A stretch of DNA of 64,000 nucleotides from Ehretia macrophylla (GCA_037974665.1 CM075777.1:14283001-14347000), one strand, 5' to 3'. Counted from the first letter of the stretch, positions 24,301 to 38,407 are shown. Numbers and translations: made by a program. The notes: a model not told the origin generated them from the letters alone.

Positions 24301-24886
24301 AAAGAATTAAACATAATACAAACTTTTGTTGCTGAACTGTTACTTTAGCTTTGTGTGAGTATGTTTAAGAATTAGAATTGAGGGGAAAAGGGGGCTTGTT
24401 TATGGGAAGGGGGAAGAGGGTTGGATGTGGCCTATAATAATTTTCTTTTTTTAGTTAAAAAGTTGGGGAAAAGGGAATGAGAAAGTAATTTACTTAAATG
24501 GACTATGATACTAGTGTGTGAACCTCATTAAATCTGATCATCACAAGCCAAGTCGGCTTTAGTAGACAAAAATGCTAATCAGATTGACTTTTAGGAGATT
24601 ACATTGAATTAGTCATATGGATCGCTTGATCCATGTATTGGATGCGCTACAATTTATTAGAGCGGGTTGAGCCGAGAGCGAGTTAAGCCGAATTCAATAC
24701 TTAGGATAAATGGGCTTAGTTTGGTTTTGGCAATTATAATTAAAGAAAAAATATAGAACAACTAATTCAATAGCAACGCAAACACTTAGCAGCAATCCAT
24801 GTGAGTGTAGAAAAAATGGTGCATTTGGTTACGCGTTTAGAGATTTACAAGCACAATTAAATTCTACTTGTGCTTTTGAAGCATGT

Positions 24887-25540
24887 TTGACCTCTTATTA
24901 ATGCCAAAATTGGGCTTGGATCTATGGTCTACCACGACGGGTCGCTTGACTCCAATCAACTCGCGATACTTGACCCATATACGACACAATGATTCACTGG
25001 CTACCCTTATGGTAGGTCCATTAAAAGGCCCTTTGACCCTTGGCTAAGCCTGAATGTCAACATTATCATATGTGAATAATCGACGAAAAACCTGAGTACG
25101 ATTCGAACTCTACTGGATGTCTATGGCTAAATGATTAAAATGGCATCTCAATTATGAACCCAAGATAAAGATCGACTCTATCTCAGGGGATAAGCGATCA
25201 TGTAGTCCGCTCGAGATACAAGTCTTAAGAGTCTATAACTCTTGCCCTACCCACACCTATAAATAGGCCACACCTACTCAATAAAAGGGTATCGCGTATT
25301 CACTGCATCTAGCCAATACTCTTCTTTTTTCCTAAACGGCCTACCTTTATATCAACTTCAACACCACGGTAGTCTCCTCAACCCCACCATATTTTCCCTC
25401 ACATTCTTATCTTTTCCGATAAATTACTAACTTGAGCATCAAAGGGTCTTTGATCGGCACCGCACCAGTGTCCTAAACTCATGTCATTTTATTGCCTTTT
25501 GAACTCGCAAGTTGCTGGTGCCCAAAATTCATGATTGTGG
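24887..25540 (+). mobile_element. Probable solo LTR (Gypsy-like)
   Basis: The stretch is richer in GC than its neighbours and has LTR architecture: a start TGTTTGACC, a TATA-type core promoter CCTATAAATAGG near 25256-25267, and downstream ACTAACTTGAGCATCAAAGG followed by TCTTTGATCGGCACC. The last two resemble the conserved 3' part of plant Gypsy LTRs (AACTTGAGCGTCGGAG, TTTGCAGG-ACC). No second LTR or coding region is present, so a solo LTR formed by recombination is the simplest reading. The ends are approximate and no target duplication was found. Confidence 0.5.
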
Positions 25541-26351
25541 ATTTCGTCGTCTATACCTCTTAAATTTTTACCTGTCTTGCAGTTTGTAAATGTAAAAAAG
25601 TCACGTTTTTCAACAAATAACTATATCATTTTGGAAACTGATTCTAGTTAAGTTTTTAGCGAAACAAGTTAGAGTTGATAAATTGCCACTTGACTGGATT
25701 TCAAATCCCCCTCCCTAGCTTGTGGACCTCTTGTATTTTGATTCCCGAGCTATGGGGTGGTATATTATGGGGCACTGAAACTTAGTCTTTTTAAATCTTA
25801 TCTATAAACACATAATTTTTAGAACATCTTCTACATGAATAAATGAAAGAATCATTAAATGGGAGAATCATTACTATTCGTAACAAAAGAAGTATTAATT
25901 ACCACTTGATCTTTGGTCTAGTAGTATGCTTATCGCAGCGAATGCAGAATGTTGTGAGATTAATTGTCATTAGTGATATTTTATATGTATTATACGACTT
26001 ATACATTAAATAAAAACAAAAATATAAATAGCAATATGTAATAAAATATACATTTTATTTACAAAATGAGAGAATTAGTAAGTGGGAGGATCCATACAAT
26101 CCATCCACACGAAAACTTAGAGTAACAAAAGAAATATTAATTAGCCACTAAACTTTTGATCTTGTTGTATAATACTTATTTTAAAATTAATTTTTGATAT
26201 TTAAATAATAAATAATATAATATTAACTTGTAATCGCTTAAATAAAAAAATATTAATTACGATCTAAAGTAGTAATATGCAATATGTAATAAACAGCTCC
26301 ATTTCTCTTCATTTCCGTTGCGATCCTCAACCTTCGCTCTCGCTCACCATT

Positions 26352-26368
26352 TCTCTCTCTCTCTCTCT
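26352..26368 (+). promoter_or_regulatory. Pyrimidine (TC)n leader tract of P4H gene 1
   Basis: A (TC)8-type run lies seven bases before the ATG, in a generally C/T-rich leader. CT-rich tracts are common near plant transcription starts. No clear TATA box was found upstream. Confidence 0.55.
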
Positions 26369-26375
26369 AAAAAAA

Positions 26376-29300
26376 ATGGCGACTGCGATGAGACTAGTGT
26401 TCGGTCTTCTTACACTTGTCACTGTCGGAATGATTATCGGTAAATTTTATTTTCTCTTATTTCTCATTTTATTACTGTACACGATATATACGCACATACG
26501 TATATCTAGAATGTATAAATCTACGTGTAATTCTGATTATTACCAGTGACGTCATCATGACGCAAAAATATGAAAAACAATCCTCTCTGGACTTTATTTT
26601 TTTAAATTTTTTTTACTGTGTTAAGGTTTTGGTTTCTATTGAAATTAATAATAAATATTTGTTTATTGAATTAATCAGAAATGTGGAAAATGTTGTTTAT
26701 TGTTTGTTGAATTAAAGAAAAAATTTCAAAAATTTTTATCGCTAGTGACGCTTTTTATGGTTCTTTTATTTTTTCTAGTTGTACCTTGTGCTTCTATAGT
26801 TGTACCTTCATTGTTCCAATTAAAGTTGTGGTCACAAGATGCGTACATTTTGCTTGGATAGTTGGATCATCAAGATTTCGGTTTGTTTTGAAATTAATAA
26901 TAATCAAAGTATTTGTTTTTCGAACTGATCATAAAGTTGGGTCTGCATTAAGCTTTTTTATTTTTATTTTTTAAATTTTTTAATGAATGAAGGAAAAAGA
27001 AAGGAATGTACCTTGTACTCTTGAGTACGTGTACAATGTGCTTTAGTAATTTTACCTCTGTCATGTGATTAAAATTTTGGAAAAAGAGAGTGAAAATGGT
27101 GGAATATATTGATAAAGTATGAAGGTACTGTGACATGATGATAAGCGCGTAGAATAACGATGTTCGCGTGTTTTACATTGTGCCGGAAATGTGTTACCGT
27201 GGATGGAATTGCTGGGGAATCACTAGTTTTGATGTTCGTGTTATATATTTGGTGGGAAAAATAATTTGTAAGAGCAAGGTACAACCAGCGATGTGTGGGA
27301 TGCTGTGTTGATGGTTTATGTTATGCTTCAATGGCTCTAGTGAGATCGATTTCCACCCATTATGTATGGTTAAGGATGCAATGAATTTTGATAATGCATG
27401 GGTTGAAATTTTGCGTGCATATTGGTATTTTTTCACTCTGTCTTTTCTTACTTAGCAATTTGCGTAGTTGATGTAGATATCTACGGGGTTGCACCCCTTG
27501 GTGCATATTAATAAAATCTGTTATTTTTCAAAATGTTGCTGACATTCTAGTTACCTTGCATCAGTGCATGCTAAATTTTTACTTTGAAATATGGACAATA
27601 AAATATTCTTAAAGTTCATTCATAGCACTTTTAATTTTATGGTGCAGGAGGTTTGATCCAATTGGCATATATTAGAAGGATGGAAGAGTCATATGGTATA
27701 CATTCTTGATCATCTATTCATTCAATGTTAATGATTACTACTTGTTGAACATCTTGTGTATGCTATCAATTGTTCAATATTCCTATATATCCTATATCAA
27801 TTTTAAATGGAATGAGCGGCTCACCTAGTTGTTAAATGTGTAAGAAATTAAGCCACTTTTAAAAGATACGATACTTTTGGTCTTCATATGATCAATGAAT
27901 ACTAATGAAAATTGGACTCTTGGTCTTCATGTGATTAATGGACCATTTACTAATAACAATTAAGAACAACTGTGAAAAGATATTAGCCTTTTGGTCTTCA
28001 TAGGGATCAATGATCCATTTACTCGAATTTGTGGATTCTTTTGACACCTTTTTGAGCTTGAGTCCAATATTAGTGGAGAAGAAATGCTATGGATTAAGAG
28101 AAATTAAGAAATTTAATAAAGAGTAGTATATAGTATATCGTCCACAAATTGACATCTTTGACTGTACATTTGAATCAGTTATGCTAAGAAAACAAATTGG
28201 CATCAAGATTATAAATTTTTGCAATGGAATATGATGTAATACATCAAGGTTATGCATATTCAATGACAGAAAGTTTTAATAGAAAATTCAATTACTGTTG
28301 AAGTCTGCGATACCTTACTAGTTGATATGTAATTTATCCTTATTTCTGACTGCTCTGATGGCTCAGTTATAAGCTTATCCAGAAACAGGATACTTAGAAA
28401 ATTGTACAGGAAATCATTAACTTTATGAAACTTAGCATATGTATCTATTCCTAACTGATCTACTAGTTAAAATATGGACACTGACTCTTTTGAGCAAACC
28501 TTCCTTGATCTAACTTTAAGTTTCACATTTTCAGTTTTCCGGAACATCTTCCAACTGATGTCTAGCCTATAATGGGGGAAGAGGAAAATTGATAAAAGCT
28601 TTCATGGGGGGTCTGACCTCAAGTGTATACAAAATGTTTAGACTTAGCAGTACAAAGAAATAAGTAAAATGGATATTAGTAGAGATGGAAGTTAATAAGA
28701 TGCTTTTTGTTGATGGAGGATAAAATACTTGCAACAGATGAAAATTTCATGGGCTTCTTTCGTCATCTCTTATCATATTGCTGACATGGATTAATGGTTG
28801 AAAACTTGAAATTACAACACATTTTTATGGTTGAGGTGTCTTACAGTTGTTTAAATGACTTGTTAAGACATATGATTTAATAGGACATTTCTTTCACAGT
28901 ATACAACCGTTTCTAAACCTATCTCATCATTATACAATAATATGGTATTTTGTTCTTAGAAACTGAGAATGACCAAGTTTAATCAGGATTCAGCAATTTC
29001 ATCTATTGTTTTGCAAGTTAGGCATGAGACAGAAAAGTTTAAAAAATAAGTTAGGCATGACACAGTTTACTTCTCCAAACTGAGGTGGTATTAACTGGTT
29101 ATCTATATTTGTTACTTATCGTGGGAGATATATTTTCACAATTTTCATTAAACAAACATGTGTAAATAATATAAAGCAACTCTTTCTCTCCCTCTCTCTT
29201 TTCAAAATTTCTCTCATTCTTATACTGTCTCTCAAGTTTGGGATCTTAGTAGAATGTGTTGTCCATTCTCTTGACAAATAGTTGTTGTCTGAAGTAACGT

Positions 29301-32300
29301 AAATCCCTGAATTTTCTTAACTATTACTATCAGGTGACCCTTTGCTCTGTGCATCAAGCTTTAAATGGCTTTAGACCCCAACTTTTTACCTGATTCCTAA
29401 GCTAATAAAAGAAGAGAATTTTCAAACAAATTCGTTCACAGCTTCCGGCATAATTCTTGTGCTCCTTCACATGAGAAACATCTAATAAAAGAAGAGAATT
29501 TTCAAACAAATTTGTTCACAGCTTCCGGCATCATTCTTGTGCTCCTTCACATGAGAAATATTTAACCTTGCAATGATGTAATAATCTACTTACAGCTTCA
29601 TCTGACTAAATCCTGAGGAGCACCATTCAGTCTATAAAATTATTGCTCTCGATACTTTCCTACTTTAACCTGCTTAATAGCTGTGGCAGATAACTTCCTT
29701 GCCTTTGTCTGATCTGAACTTCATTGTTAAGAGTAAAATTGGTGATACCTTATATCTGATATATGTACATATGTAAAATTGTAGTTAGTTTATTCAGCAA
29801 GCTGAACTATAGCTACTTAACAGGTTTCAGTAGAAAAAAACTTCTATGTGGACTGCTTCAACTGGGTATTGTTTAGAGTGCTTTAAATAACTGAATTAGT
29901 TTTCTGATACAGTGTTTGTCTTCCGAAAGGAATTCCTTTCAAGAGGCTGATGACTTGCTTCATGATATCATATCTTATTGCATCCTAATAACTTTTCTTG
30001 CATTGACTGTCGATGCAAGTAATATTTGCTCCCATATGAATTTCTTTTACATACAGTTGATTGGTTCCTTTGGCGTCCTACATTACATTCCACTGGAAGT
30101 ATAATTTAGGCCTTGAATGAACTTCCTCAAAGACTTGCTTGTTTGTAGGGTCTGAATTTTCCTTTAGAAGAAGGCTTGACAGTCCACAGGATGGTAATCT
30201 TCCATTGACTAGAGGTTGGTATGATTCGTGTTGGAAAGTTGAAGATAAGCACTTGTTCATGTACTCACATTCAGTATTAAAGTCTTTTATTTACATTCAG
30301 TATTAAAGTCTTTTTAGATTTATAAGATTGCTCAGATATTACTACGTTGAAATGTGCTTCGCTTGATATAAAGATGTTGATGAGCGATTGAAGGAGCTTT
30401 CTTGATTATTATGTTTTTTATAAGTGAAAATTAATACGAAGGTCGTAAGCCCAGCAATCTTATTATCATGTTGACCACAAAATGTGAGTCTTCCAAGGGT
30501 AAGCTCAACTTGCTTGAGACCTGTACCTTTACTAGAAGCTTCACATTAGTCTTCATTACTATGCTTTTAGACTGGTTACCCTCCATACTATTCACAAGTG
30601 GAATTATTCCAGAGACAGGCACCAAGAAAAGCCCACAAGGAAACTGTAAGAAATGTGTGCAAAAAACATCTTCAAGTTCTTACCGTGTTAAATTAGAAAT
30701 TGTCTCCCATGACCTTATTCTTATGCACCACCAAATGAGAATATTATTATTTTCCAACAACTAGTGCTGTTTAACATGACATATAATTAAATCGAAACAC
30801 TTTCATACATTTAAACCTCTCTGCGTATGATTACCAGCTGAGCCAGTCTTACAAGGTTAGTATAATATGATGAAAGATTTGGTCCGGTTTTCACTTGGCC
30901 ATCTTAAGAAGTCATCCTTTGTACCTTGAAGATCTGCTATATGCAAGATTTGCTTCGAACTGATATAGCTACTTCCATTTTTCATACTTGTGGAGAAGTT
31001 ACAGGCAAAAATTGATGAGAGTTGTGTGGGAAGGCGAATTGCAATTAAAGATAATATTTTTTCATAAGGAAACACTTGGAGTGAATGCTGAACATGACCT
31101 TCCTTATTTTATATTAAGAAAGAATAAGAAGTTGAACTCCATACAATTCATCAAGAAGTTATCATCAATAATAAGGGATGCTCCTCCCTTAAGTCTGGGG
31201 GCTTTGAGAGAAATACTTTTGTGGAATGTTGGACTTTGATACCTCTTCCTCCTACATTCTTAACATATATTCTCTTTGGTTTTCTTCCAGGTGTTTCTCA
31301 TTGGGCATATGACAAAGAAGCCACCATTTTACGTCTTGGATATGTAATTTCTCAATCTTTTCCCAGACCTCCTTAGCTGTTGGTCTCTCACGACACACTT
31401 ATTTTTAGCATTGTGACAGAAATGTAATACTTAATAAGGATAGATAACTAAAGGATACCAACCTGTAGTTTGCAAATTTTATCTCGATTTTCCTTATGAA
31501 TCAGTACTGTGAATATTTTTTACACCTCCAAAGGGCTGAGGAAAATATTTTTCACTATGTAACATCCTCCATACCATTTTTAATAACCTTTCCTTCATTT
31601 GATTCTTCTTTGCAGCTCTTTTACACTACTTGAAAGCAATGCTATATTTATTTCTAACTTTTACTCTTTGCTCCTTTTGCTATTTTACATTATTTTGTTA
31701 GGTCTGTTTGAGCAGTAAGGTTTGCATATCCAATTTGCAAGTGAAATGTAAGGATGCATGCAATTGAGGTTTATCAATTCAAAATTGCTATATAAAAGGA
31801 GGTTCGGATACTTGGAATATGGGGTTTTGCCTTGTTGACAAATTTATTATGGCCAAGAGCTCTAATGGACATAAAACTTGTTACATGATCCTCCATAAAA
31901 CATGCAACAATAAAGTGAAACGAGAACAAATATCCGACTATCAATGTAAGAAGAATAAGGAATAAGCCGTAGATTGACGTTTTTGTTCTCCTAGTTGTTC
32001 ATGAGAGTGCATTTAGGGTACAATAGAATATTTTTATTATTCCAAATATAATTGTTAAGTAGATTTAAGTAACATGTTGCACTGTAATTGACAATCCTTC
32101 CTTACCATTACTGGAATATAGTATATCCACATGCATCTTTTGTTGTTGTTATTGTGAAAGGAAGTGGATTACACACCTAGCTGTTTGTTGGTCAATTGTG
32201 TTATTGCAAAAGGAATTTGGGATGTGCTTCTTTCTCTGTTGGGTTAACTTGGCTTATCCCTTGCTTTCCTTAGAGCTTTTCTTGGCATCGGGCTAGTTTT

Positions 32301-35300
32301 GCTGGTGCTAAATAAGATATAGTGGTGCAAAAGAAGAAATATTGAAAAACATATTGAAAGAAGTCTTAGAGCATGAAGGTACTACTTTTGGGAGTGAAAA
32401 AAGCAAAACAAAGAAAGCAGCTCAAAGGCTTGGAATACATTCACCAGAGCTCAAAAAAGTGTTTTGAAGTTTTCTTCTTTAGTACATAGCATTAATTTAA
32501 AAAACTCTAATTACGCACATGGAGGAGCTACAAGACTCTTTAGACTTATCACTATTACGTAAAACAAGTTTAGCATCAATTTTTGGATACTTGCTTGTGT
32601 CTCTGTCTTTTGGAAAACTTTGTATCATTTACTTGTGGTTGTAACAGAGTATACAGCTACTTGCTGAAACTATGTTGTTTAGGTGTTTCTTGCTGAAACT
32701 ATATGATTCTGTTAATGGGTTGTTTTCCTATCTGATGTAGGTCAAGCCTGAAATAATTAGCTGGTCGCCTCGCATTATATTATTTCATAATTTTTTGAGT
32801 ATGGAGGTATGTCATTTTGATTGGCAGTATCTTTTCTTTCATGCACATACCTTACCTGGTACTTTTACTTTACTGAGATGAAATGTGATGCCTGTATGTT
32901 TGATGTTTGTTGCTCATCAAACAACTACAATTACGTGTATTTGTGTTTGTATTGCTTGTTAGTAGTGGAATCGGATAATGTTGTTACTGAAAATTTTGTC
33001 GGAATCTGTTGTAATTTGTAATAAATGTATCTGTGATAGATTATTTTGTGTCCAATATAATCTTGAATTTTCAGTTTATGGACTTTGTATTTATGCAACC
33101 TCTGATTTGTTCAATGCGGAACGTGCATTATATGCAGATTGATTTTGCACATATATTATGATGATCATGAGAAATTGTTAATATATTAACTTGAAGTCAA
33201 TATCAATCCTTTATGTCTAGATGAACTTTACTTCTTGGCGCCAATGTGAGGGTTTGGTCCAAGTCAATTACACAAGCTTGCTCATACGTATAAATTAAAA
33301 GAGAATGCCACTGGGTAGAAAGAGTGCAGATTTTTTGACGGAAAGAACCGATTCAATAGCTTTCAACTATATGGCTTAATTGATGTTGGAGGATTGGGGC
33401 ATCAGATGTGTTCAGGCACAAGTAGGTCGGAATTATGGAAGTACCGGGACACTTCATCGGAGGATGGAAGGAATTTAATTGGAAGTGTATAGGTCATTGG
33501 TGGGAATGATGGATGACAAATTTTAATGTACTCCGTGGAACAATTTTGGCTAAAGTGAAGCAAATAGAAGGAATTAAGAGAGTAGTGGATCTTCAAGAAA
33601 TGCTTTAGACTCCAATATTTTTGGACTTGCGGAGATAATAGGCTTGGCACTAAAAGGCTTGGATTTCAAGTTATGAACTTGTTAAGTGAAGGTTTTCTAA
33701 GAGGTTTAGGGAAAATATCTGCTATCCCATGTTCATAGAAGCTGAGGAAAGCGAGGCATTTGAAAAGGCCAGAATGCTTGAGTATTTATGATGGAAGGAA
33801 AATGAAGGAGGTGGAACTTTAAAATCAATGAAGCAAGAGATGGAGTGAGACTGATTTGTGTTTCATGTTCTCAAATGTTTTGTGGATTTTAATATTTATA
33901 GCACGTTTAGTTTCCTTCTCATAGGGGAGGTTGGCTTTTGTGGACATGAGTCGCACTAATTGATGTTCACGCTCGTACATGTTCCTGTGATTAGGTTATC
34001 AGAAAATTCTAGTGGATACATATTCATACGCACCCATTTGGATGTAGTTTTTCTGTTAATATCTGGCCAATAATAGATGGTAAGACCTCTAGTTATCCAT
34101 CAAATGGCATTTCATAAAATCACATAACCTCTCAATTTCTGATTTGGCATTTTGATTTAGTAATTCAAAGTCTTGAAAACTAGGCGAAATGTGGACATTA
34201 ACTATTATTTATTTGTCTGTCAAATAATATGTTTGCCAGTTCTTGCATGTTTTCCCTTTTCTGTCACTGCCACATTTTCAGACAATTAATAGGAAGTGGA
34301 AAGAATGGAGAATATTTTACCTAATCGTGCTTTATAGATGATTATTTTATCAAATTTGTGTGACATTGCATGTTCATTCAAAAAATTCTAATGATACTGT
34401 AGCAAGCCATAATTGCAACTGAAACACTGCACAGGAATGCGATTATCTTAGAGGAATTGCCCTGCCTCGTCTTCAGACGTCGACCGTTGTAGATACGGCA
34501 ACTGGAAAGGTGCGTATAAGATCAAAGCCGGAGATCCGTAATATTCCTCTCTGAAGTATTAAATTGATTGGATTCTTATAGCAGTGCGTATATTTCCAGT
34601 TGTCAAATCAACTTGTAAGAAGTTAGTTTTAATTGTCATTACTTATCTGGAAAATCTGATTGCTACAGGAGCTTTTGGAAAATGTTGCAACTTGCAAATT
34701 CAATGTTACCATTAGCAATCAGTCATTGATCATTATTTGGTGTTCTTTAGTTCTCACTACAATCATTATCAGTTATATGCCATTTACTTTTGCATAGTGT
34801 GATAATCTTTTTTTCTTCTTTCTCAGGGCTTCATGCCCATTAAGTAGGTCCCCCTCCGTATTTTGTTTATATGAGCTCTTTGCATGAGTTGATGTATTTA
34901 TGTGAACTCTTTGCACGAGTCAATGATGTTTTATTGTCTGGCTTAATTCTTATTAAATGTCCGTATCTTATTGCATGTTCTTGTAGGGAATCAAGAGTAA
35001 GGTTAGAACAAGCTCCGGTATGTTTTTAAACCCTCAGGAAAGAAAGTATCCCATGGTAGAGGTTAGTATCCTTGGAAGCTTACTTTTAACTCGTCTTTTG
35101 AATTTCTTGAAATAATGTTCCTATGTGGTTCTTTTAGTTGCTTGTCTTTATTTTGTACCCTTTTCTCCCTGTTAGCTGTTGACTAACCAAAATTTTGTAG
35201 AGAATATGATAATTTTTTTCTTTTCATTTGTTTCTGTACCTTGCAACATCAGGTACTTAAAAGATAGAGAGCTTTCTGATTTCCTAAGTTTTTCCACATT

Positions 35301-37613
35301 CAGGCCATCGAGAAAAGGATTTCTGTCTATTCTCAAATTCCAATAGATAATGGTGAACTAATTCAAGTATTAAGGTGAGTGTCATCCTTATTTATTTTTA
35401 CGTTTTTCATCTGAACAGGAAACTAATATACTTCAGTATCAAGGCTAACATCTGCAGAAGCACAGGTATGAAAAAGATCAGTTCTACAGGGCCCATCATG
35501 ACTACTTCTCTGATACTGTAAGTTCTTTTCTTTGTTTAGACCTCTTTCAACTGAGGCAATTTAGATTCTTTTTTATTTTTTCAGAATTTAATCTGATTGT
35601 AAAGATGTGAGAATGATTCTTATTGCAGTTTAATCTTAAACGTGGTGGTCAACGGGTCGCAACAATGCTCATGTATTTAAGCGACAACGTTGAAGGGGGA
35701 GAGACATATTTTCCTATGGTAAAACTATATTCTGAGCTTCAATATCAAATTTTTGCTGCATTCAATCAATACTTTCTGGTGGTTGAAACACTACTGCAAG
35801 AATTCAGATATTATCATTTAGCTATGCATGAGTTGGGGATTTGAGACAGGTCCAATGATTCACCGAGCTGTTAAGTAATTTATTTCTTAGTATAATGTTC
35901 AATATGTTAAGACATTGGTTAATTTGATAAGCAGGTTGAGTAGATCTCATCTGGTCGACATGAAGTATGAAATGTCTGAGTCATTGATCGTGAGATGTTA
36001 GTTTTGTATTAGATATTTGTCTACCTGATAGTTATTATGGGCAATCTAATTTTACGAGAATATGAAGATGGATGTAGGGTGCTACGAAGAAGGACGCTGT
36101 TAGAAATAATGTTAGTCGAGAAAGATTGGGGGGCAGGACCAACTGAAGACAAGTAGTGAGTCATTGGGCAAGTTTGAACATGTGAAAAGGAGACCTTTAG
36201 ATGCACCTGTTAGAAGGTGTGAGGATTGGAAGTTGCCTATTACAAGAAGAGTAGAACGATGTCTGCTATAAACGACATAAATATAGGTTTCACACTACAT
36301 TCTACAATGAAGACTCAGGGCGTCATCAATCTGTCAGAAAAAGAAAAATAGAGATATCATGATGTCATCAAGAGATGGCGTGTTCATCATCTAGGCCTAA
36401 AGTCATGTATATCAGGCAAAGTTAAGTCTGAGCGTTATGGGGCTATGCCTAATCACAGACAAAAAAATAAATATATACAGCAACGGAGCCAGAGCCATTG
36501 GAATTTTTATTTTATACATTGGAAAAATCAACTATTGGTAAGGCGGTCGGTTAGTGATACATCTAGATATGCTAGTTTCAAGTGTAAATTAGATATCATA
36601 TTTTTCATCTGTTTATACCCTCCCTTCCAATACAAGAGTTCTAATTCTTTCATGATATCAGGCTGGTGAAGGTGAATGCAGTTGTGGTGGAAAACAAGTC
36701 AAAGGGCTATGCGTAAAACCTGCTAAAGGAGATGCTGTGCTTTTCTGGAGTACTGTTGACTCACGTATTTACGTCAAAGATAGTGACCTATTTTTCCAAT
36801 ATGGTGTTATGTGGGGGTATAGTCTATTGACTGGTACAAGAGTTTTCCACTTGTTTATTCTCTTCCAGCCAAGTGTAGTTCGTTGTTGTCATTTCAGCTT
36901 TGTCCATTATGGACACACTTGGGGCATAAACGGAAGCCCGGTGCATGGAGCTCATGCTACGCGCAGCGTCTGGGGAAGATTTGGACCCATTTTGGGATCT
37001 AATGTATGCAACCCGTGACCTTCAAATCACAAGACGACAACTTTACTGTTGCTTCCAAGGTTCCCCTTCACACACTTGGGTCATATGTCTACTAAATTGG
37101 AATGTGGCTTAGAAAGAAGCCAAACCCTTTTTTACCCAGATCATAACTTAGTCTACGTGTTCAATATTGAACTTATCAAAATTACCCAGATCATAACTTA
37201 GTCTAGGTGTTCAATATTGAACTTAACAAAATTTTCATAAGTATATTGCTAGTATGGTCAGAGAAGCCACAACTGGGCAACGAAATAGGTTGATTTACTG
37301 CATGAGGTCCTTGATTTGTGGATTGCGTGCATCGAGCTAACAGAGGAATGACTCTTGGCTGAAATGAGTGGGATTATCGGATCCATATAGACGATCTCAC
37401 CTAATGGGATAAGACTTAGTTTGTTTTGGTTTATATTATCTAAATATGACATGGATTACTACTGTCTATTCTAATTTCTCATTATTTTGTTCTATTGCCA
37501 TTCAGGGGCTCGATGGACAATCCGATCCAAAAAGCTTACACGGAGGGTGCGAAGTACTGTCTGGAGAGAAGTGGTCCGCTACAAAATGGATGAGGCAGAG
37601 AAGTACATTCTAA
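26376..37613 (+). CDS. P4H1: Prolyl 4-hydroxylase, P4H-1 type, complete 12-exon gene
   Basis: Exons by splice sites: 26376-26439, 27648-27695, 30149-30214, 31291-31343, 32741-32806, 34435-34509, 34987-35061, 35304-35374, 35466-35517, 35629-35718, 36662-36754, 37506-37613. The joined frame is 861 nt, giving 286 residues; all phases agree and all introns are GT-AG. Residues 7-30 form an N-terminal membrane anchor (VFGLLTLVTVG). The 2-oxoglutarate/Fe(II) dioxygenase domain has the iron ligands H183-x-D185 (AHHDYF) and H263 (SLHGGCEV) and the 2-oxoglutarate-binding K273 (SGEKWSATKW). Landmarks VSTVVD-like TSTVVDT, VRTSSGMFL and NLKRGGQRVATMLMYL match Arabidopsis P4H-1 (283 aa) closely. Family role: ER/Golgi hydroxylation of proline in extensins, arabinogalactan proteins and similar peptides. 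The exon 11 donor (ACT|gttgac) is weak and is chosen for frame and homology. Confidence 0.95.
29402..29561 (+). repeat. 80-bp tandem duplication in P4H gene 1 intron 2
   Basis: Two head-to-tail units (29402-29481 and 29482-29561), each beginning CTAATAAAAGAAGAG, differ at about three positions. It is a recent slippage or unequal-exchange event with no coding content. Confidence 0.92.
32318..32467 (+). other. Open stretch with coding character in P4H intron 4
   Basis: An open frame ending TGA at about 32465-32467 encodes a charged, helix-like peptide including KEVLEHEGTTFGSEKSK and AAQRLGIHSPELKKVF. Composition and codon use look unlike the surrounding intron. It has no start codon and could be a captured exon or retroposed fragment of another gene, or an alternative exon. 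I do not recognise the family with certainty. Confidence 0.3.
36045..36250 (+). mobile_element. LINE (RTE-like) 3' fragment in P4H intron 10
   Basis: The plus strand reads SLGKFEHVKRRPLDAPVRRC followed by EDWKL, closely matching the conserved end of plant RTE-type LINE reverse transcriptases (WFGHVRRRPIDAPVRR). Only the extreme 3' part is present, and the upstream bases are out of frame or contain stops. A 5'-truncated dead LINE is the simplest explanation. Confidence 0.6.
37134..37231 (+). repeat. 50-bp tandem duplication in P4H gene 1 intron 11
   Basis: Two units with period 50 begin ACCCAGATCATAACTTAGTC (37134 and 37184) and differ at two or three positions. The intron is otherwise featureless. 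Confidence 0.9.
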
Positions 37614-38400
37614 TTCCTCTTGATAGTTATTTCACTTTTGTATCTTGACACATTGTACATTTCCTATATATAGTTTGACTTGACATAAGATGTCTCATGA
37701 AGAGAAATCATAAAGGTAATGTTAGCAATAGATGAAATATTTGATTTTAGCTTGATGGTCTATAAACTATGTATGACCACCTTCGAAATGGCACAGAGCA
37801 AAAGGTATTATATGGTCATAGAGCATCTAGTATACAATTTTACTAATTATAAAAGAGTATAATTGTGATTGTAAGCACTTAAAAGTGATAACTTTATTCA
37901 CTCAACGGTAATTTGGGTTTAGTCCCTGTGAGATCTGGACGGTCTGATTGTTCCGACTGAAGCATATTTTATGTATCAATGGATTGCAGCTGGTTCTTCA
38001 CTCATAGCACTGATTAGCTTGTGCTTACAAGCAATTGCTTTATTTACTCAAATCTTAATCTGGGATTAACCTCTGTGAGATCTAGATGGTCCGGCCGTTT
38101 TGACTGAAGAGTGTTGTATAAAAAAATTTGTGATTCATCTTTGTTTACTCTCCTCCCTCTTAATTTTTTTTTCTTATTTTCTCTATACTTTTTCTTACAA
38201 TTGTCTCTAAAGACTTCAATATTTTATGGAAAAATAGTAAACCTCCTTTATTACTCCCTTGGGTTCGGTATTATTGTTATTAATAGCATCACCATCATTA
38301 TCATCGTTTTTAAATATTAGGTTCTCTTTTATGACCTTTAAATGACTCAAAATTGACTGAAGGCGGAGAATAGTTGACTTGCCTAAATGTATTTATGTCA
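37614..38400. other. 3' flank of P4H gene 1
   Basis: The first roughly 230 bp after the stop codon is the presumed 3' UTR and is duplicated at 48264-48560. Two similar short blocks follow (GTGAGATCTGGACGGTC near 37928 and GTGAGATCTAGATGGTC near 38075), a local imperfect repeat. No gene is recognised. Confidence 0.5.
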
Positions 38401-38407
38401 TTTTCAT

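Noticed and set aside
33300-33870. Less AT-rich, gene-like patch in P4H intron 5
   Set aside because: Stops occur in all frames and no confident family match was made; treated as intron.
35629-35844. 73-codon open frame at P4H exon 10
   Set aside because: The first 30 codons are exon 10; the rest is read-through into intron 10 past a good donor at 35719.
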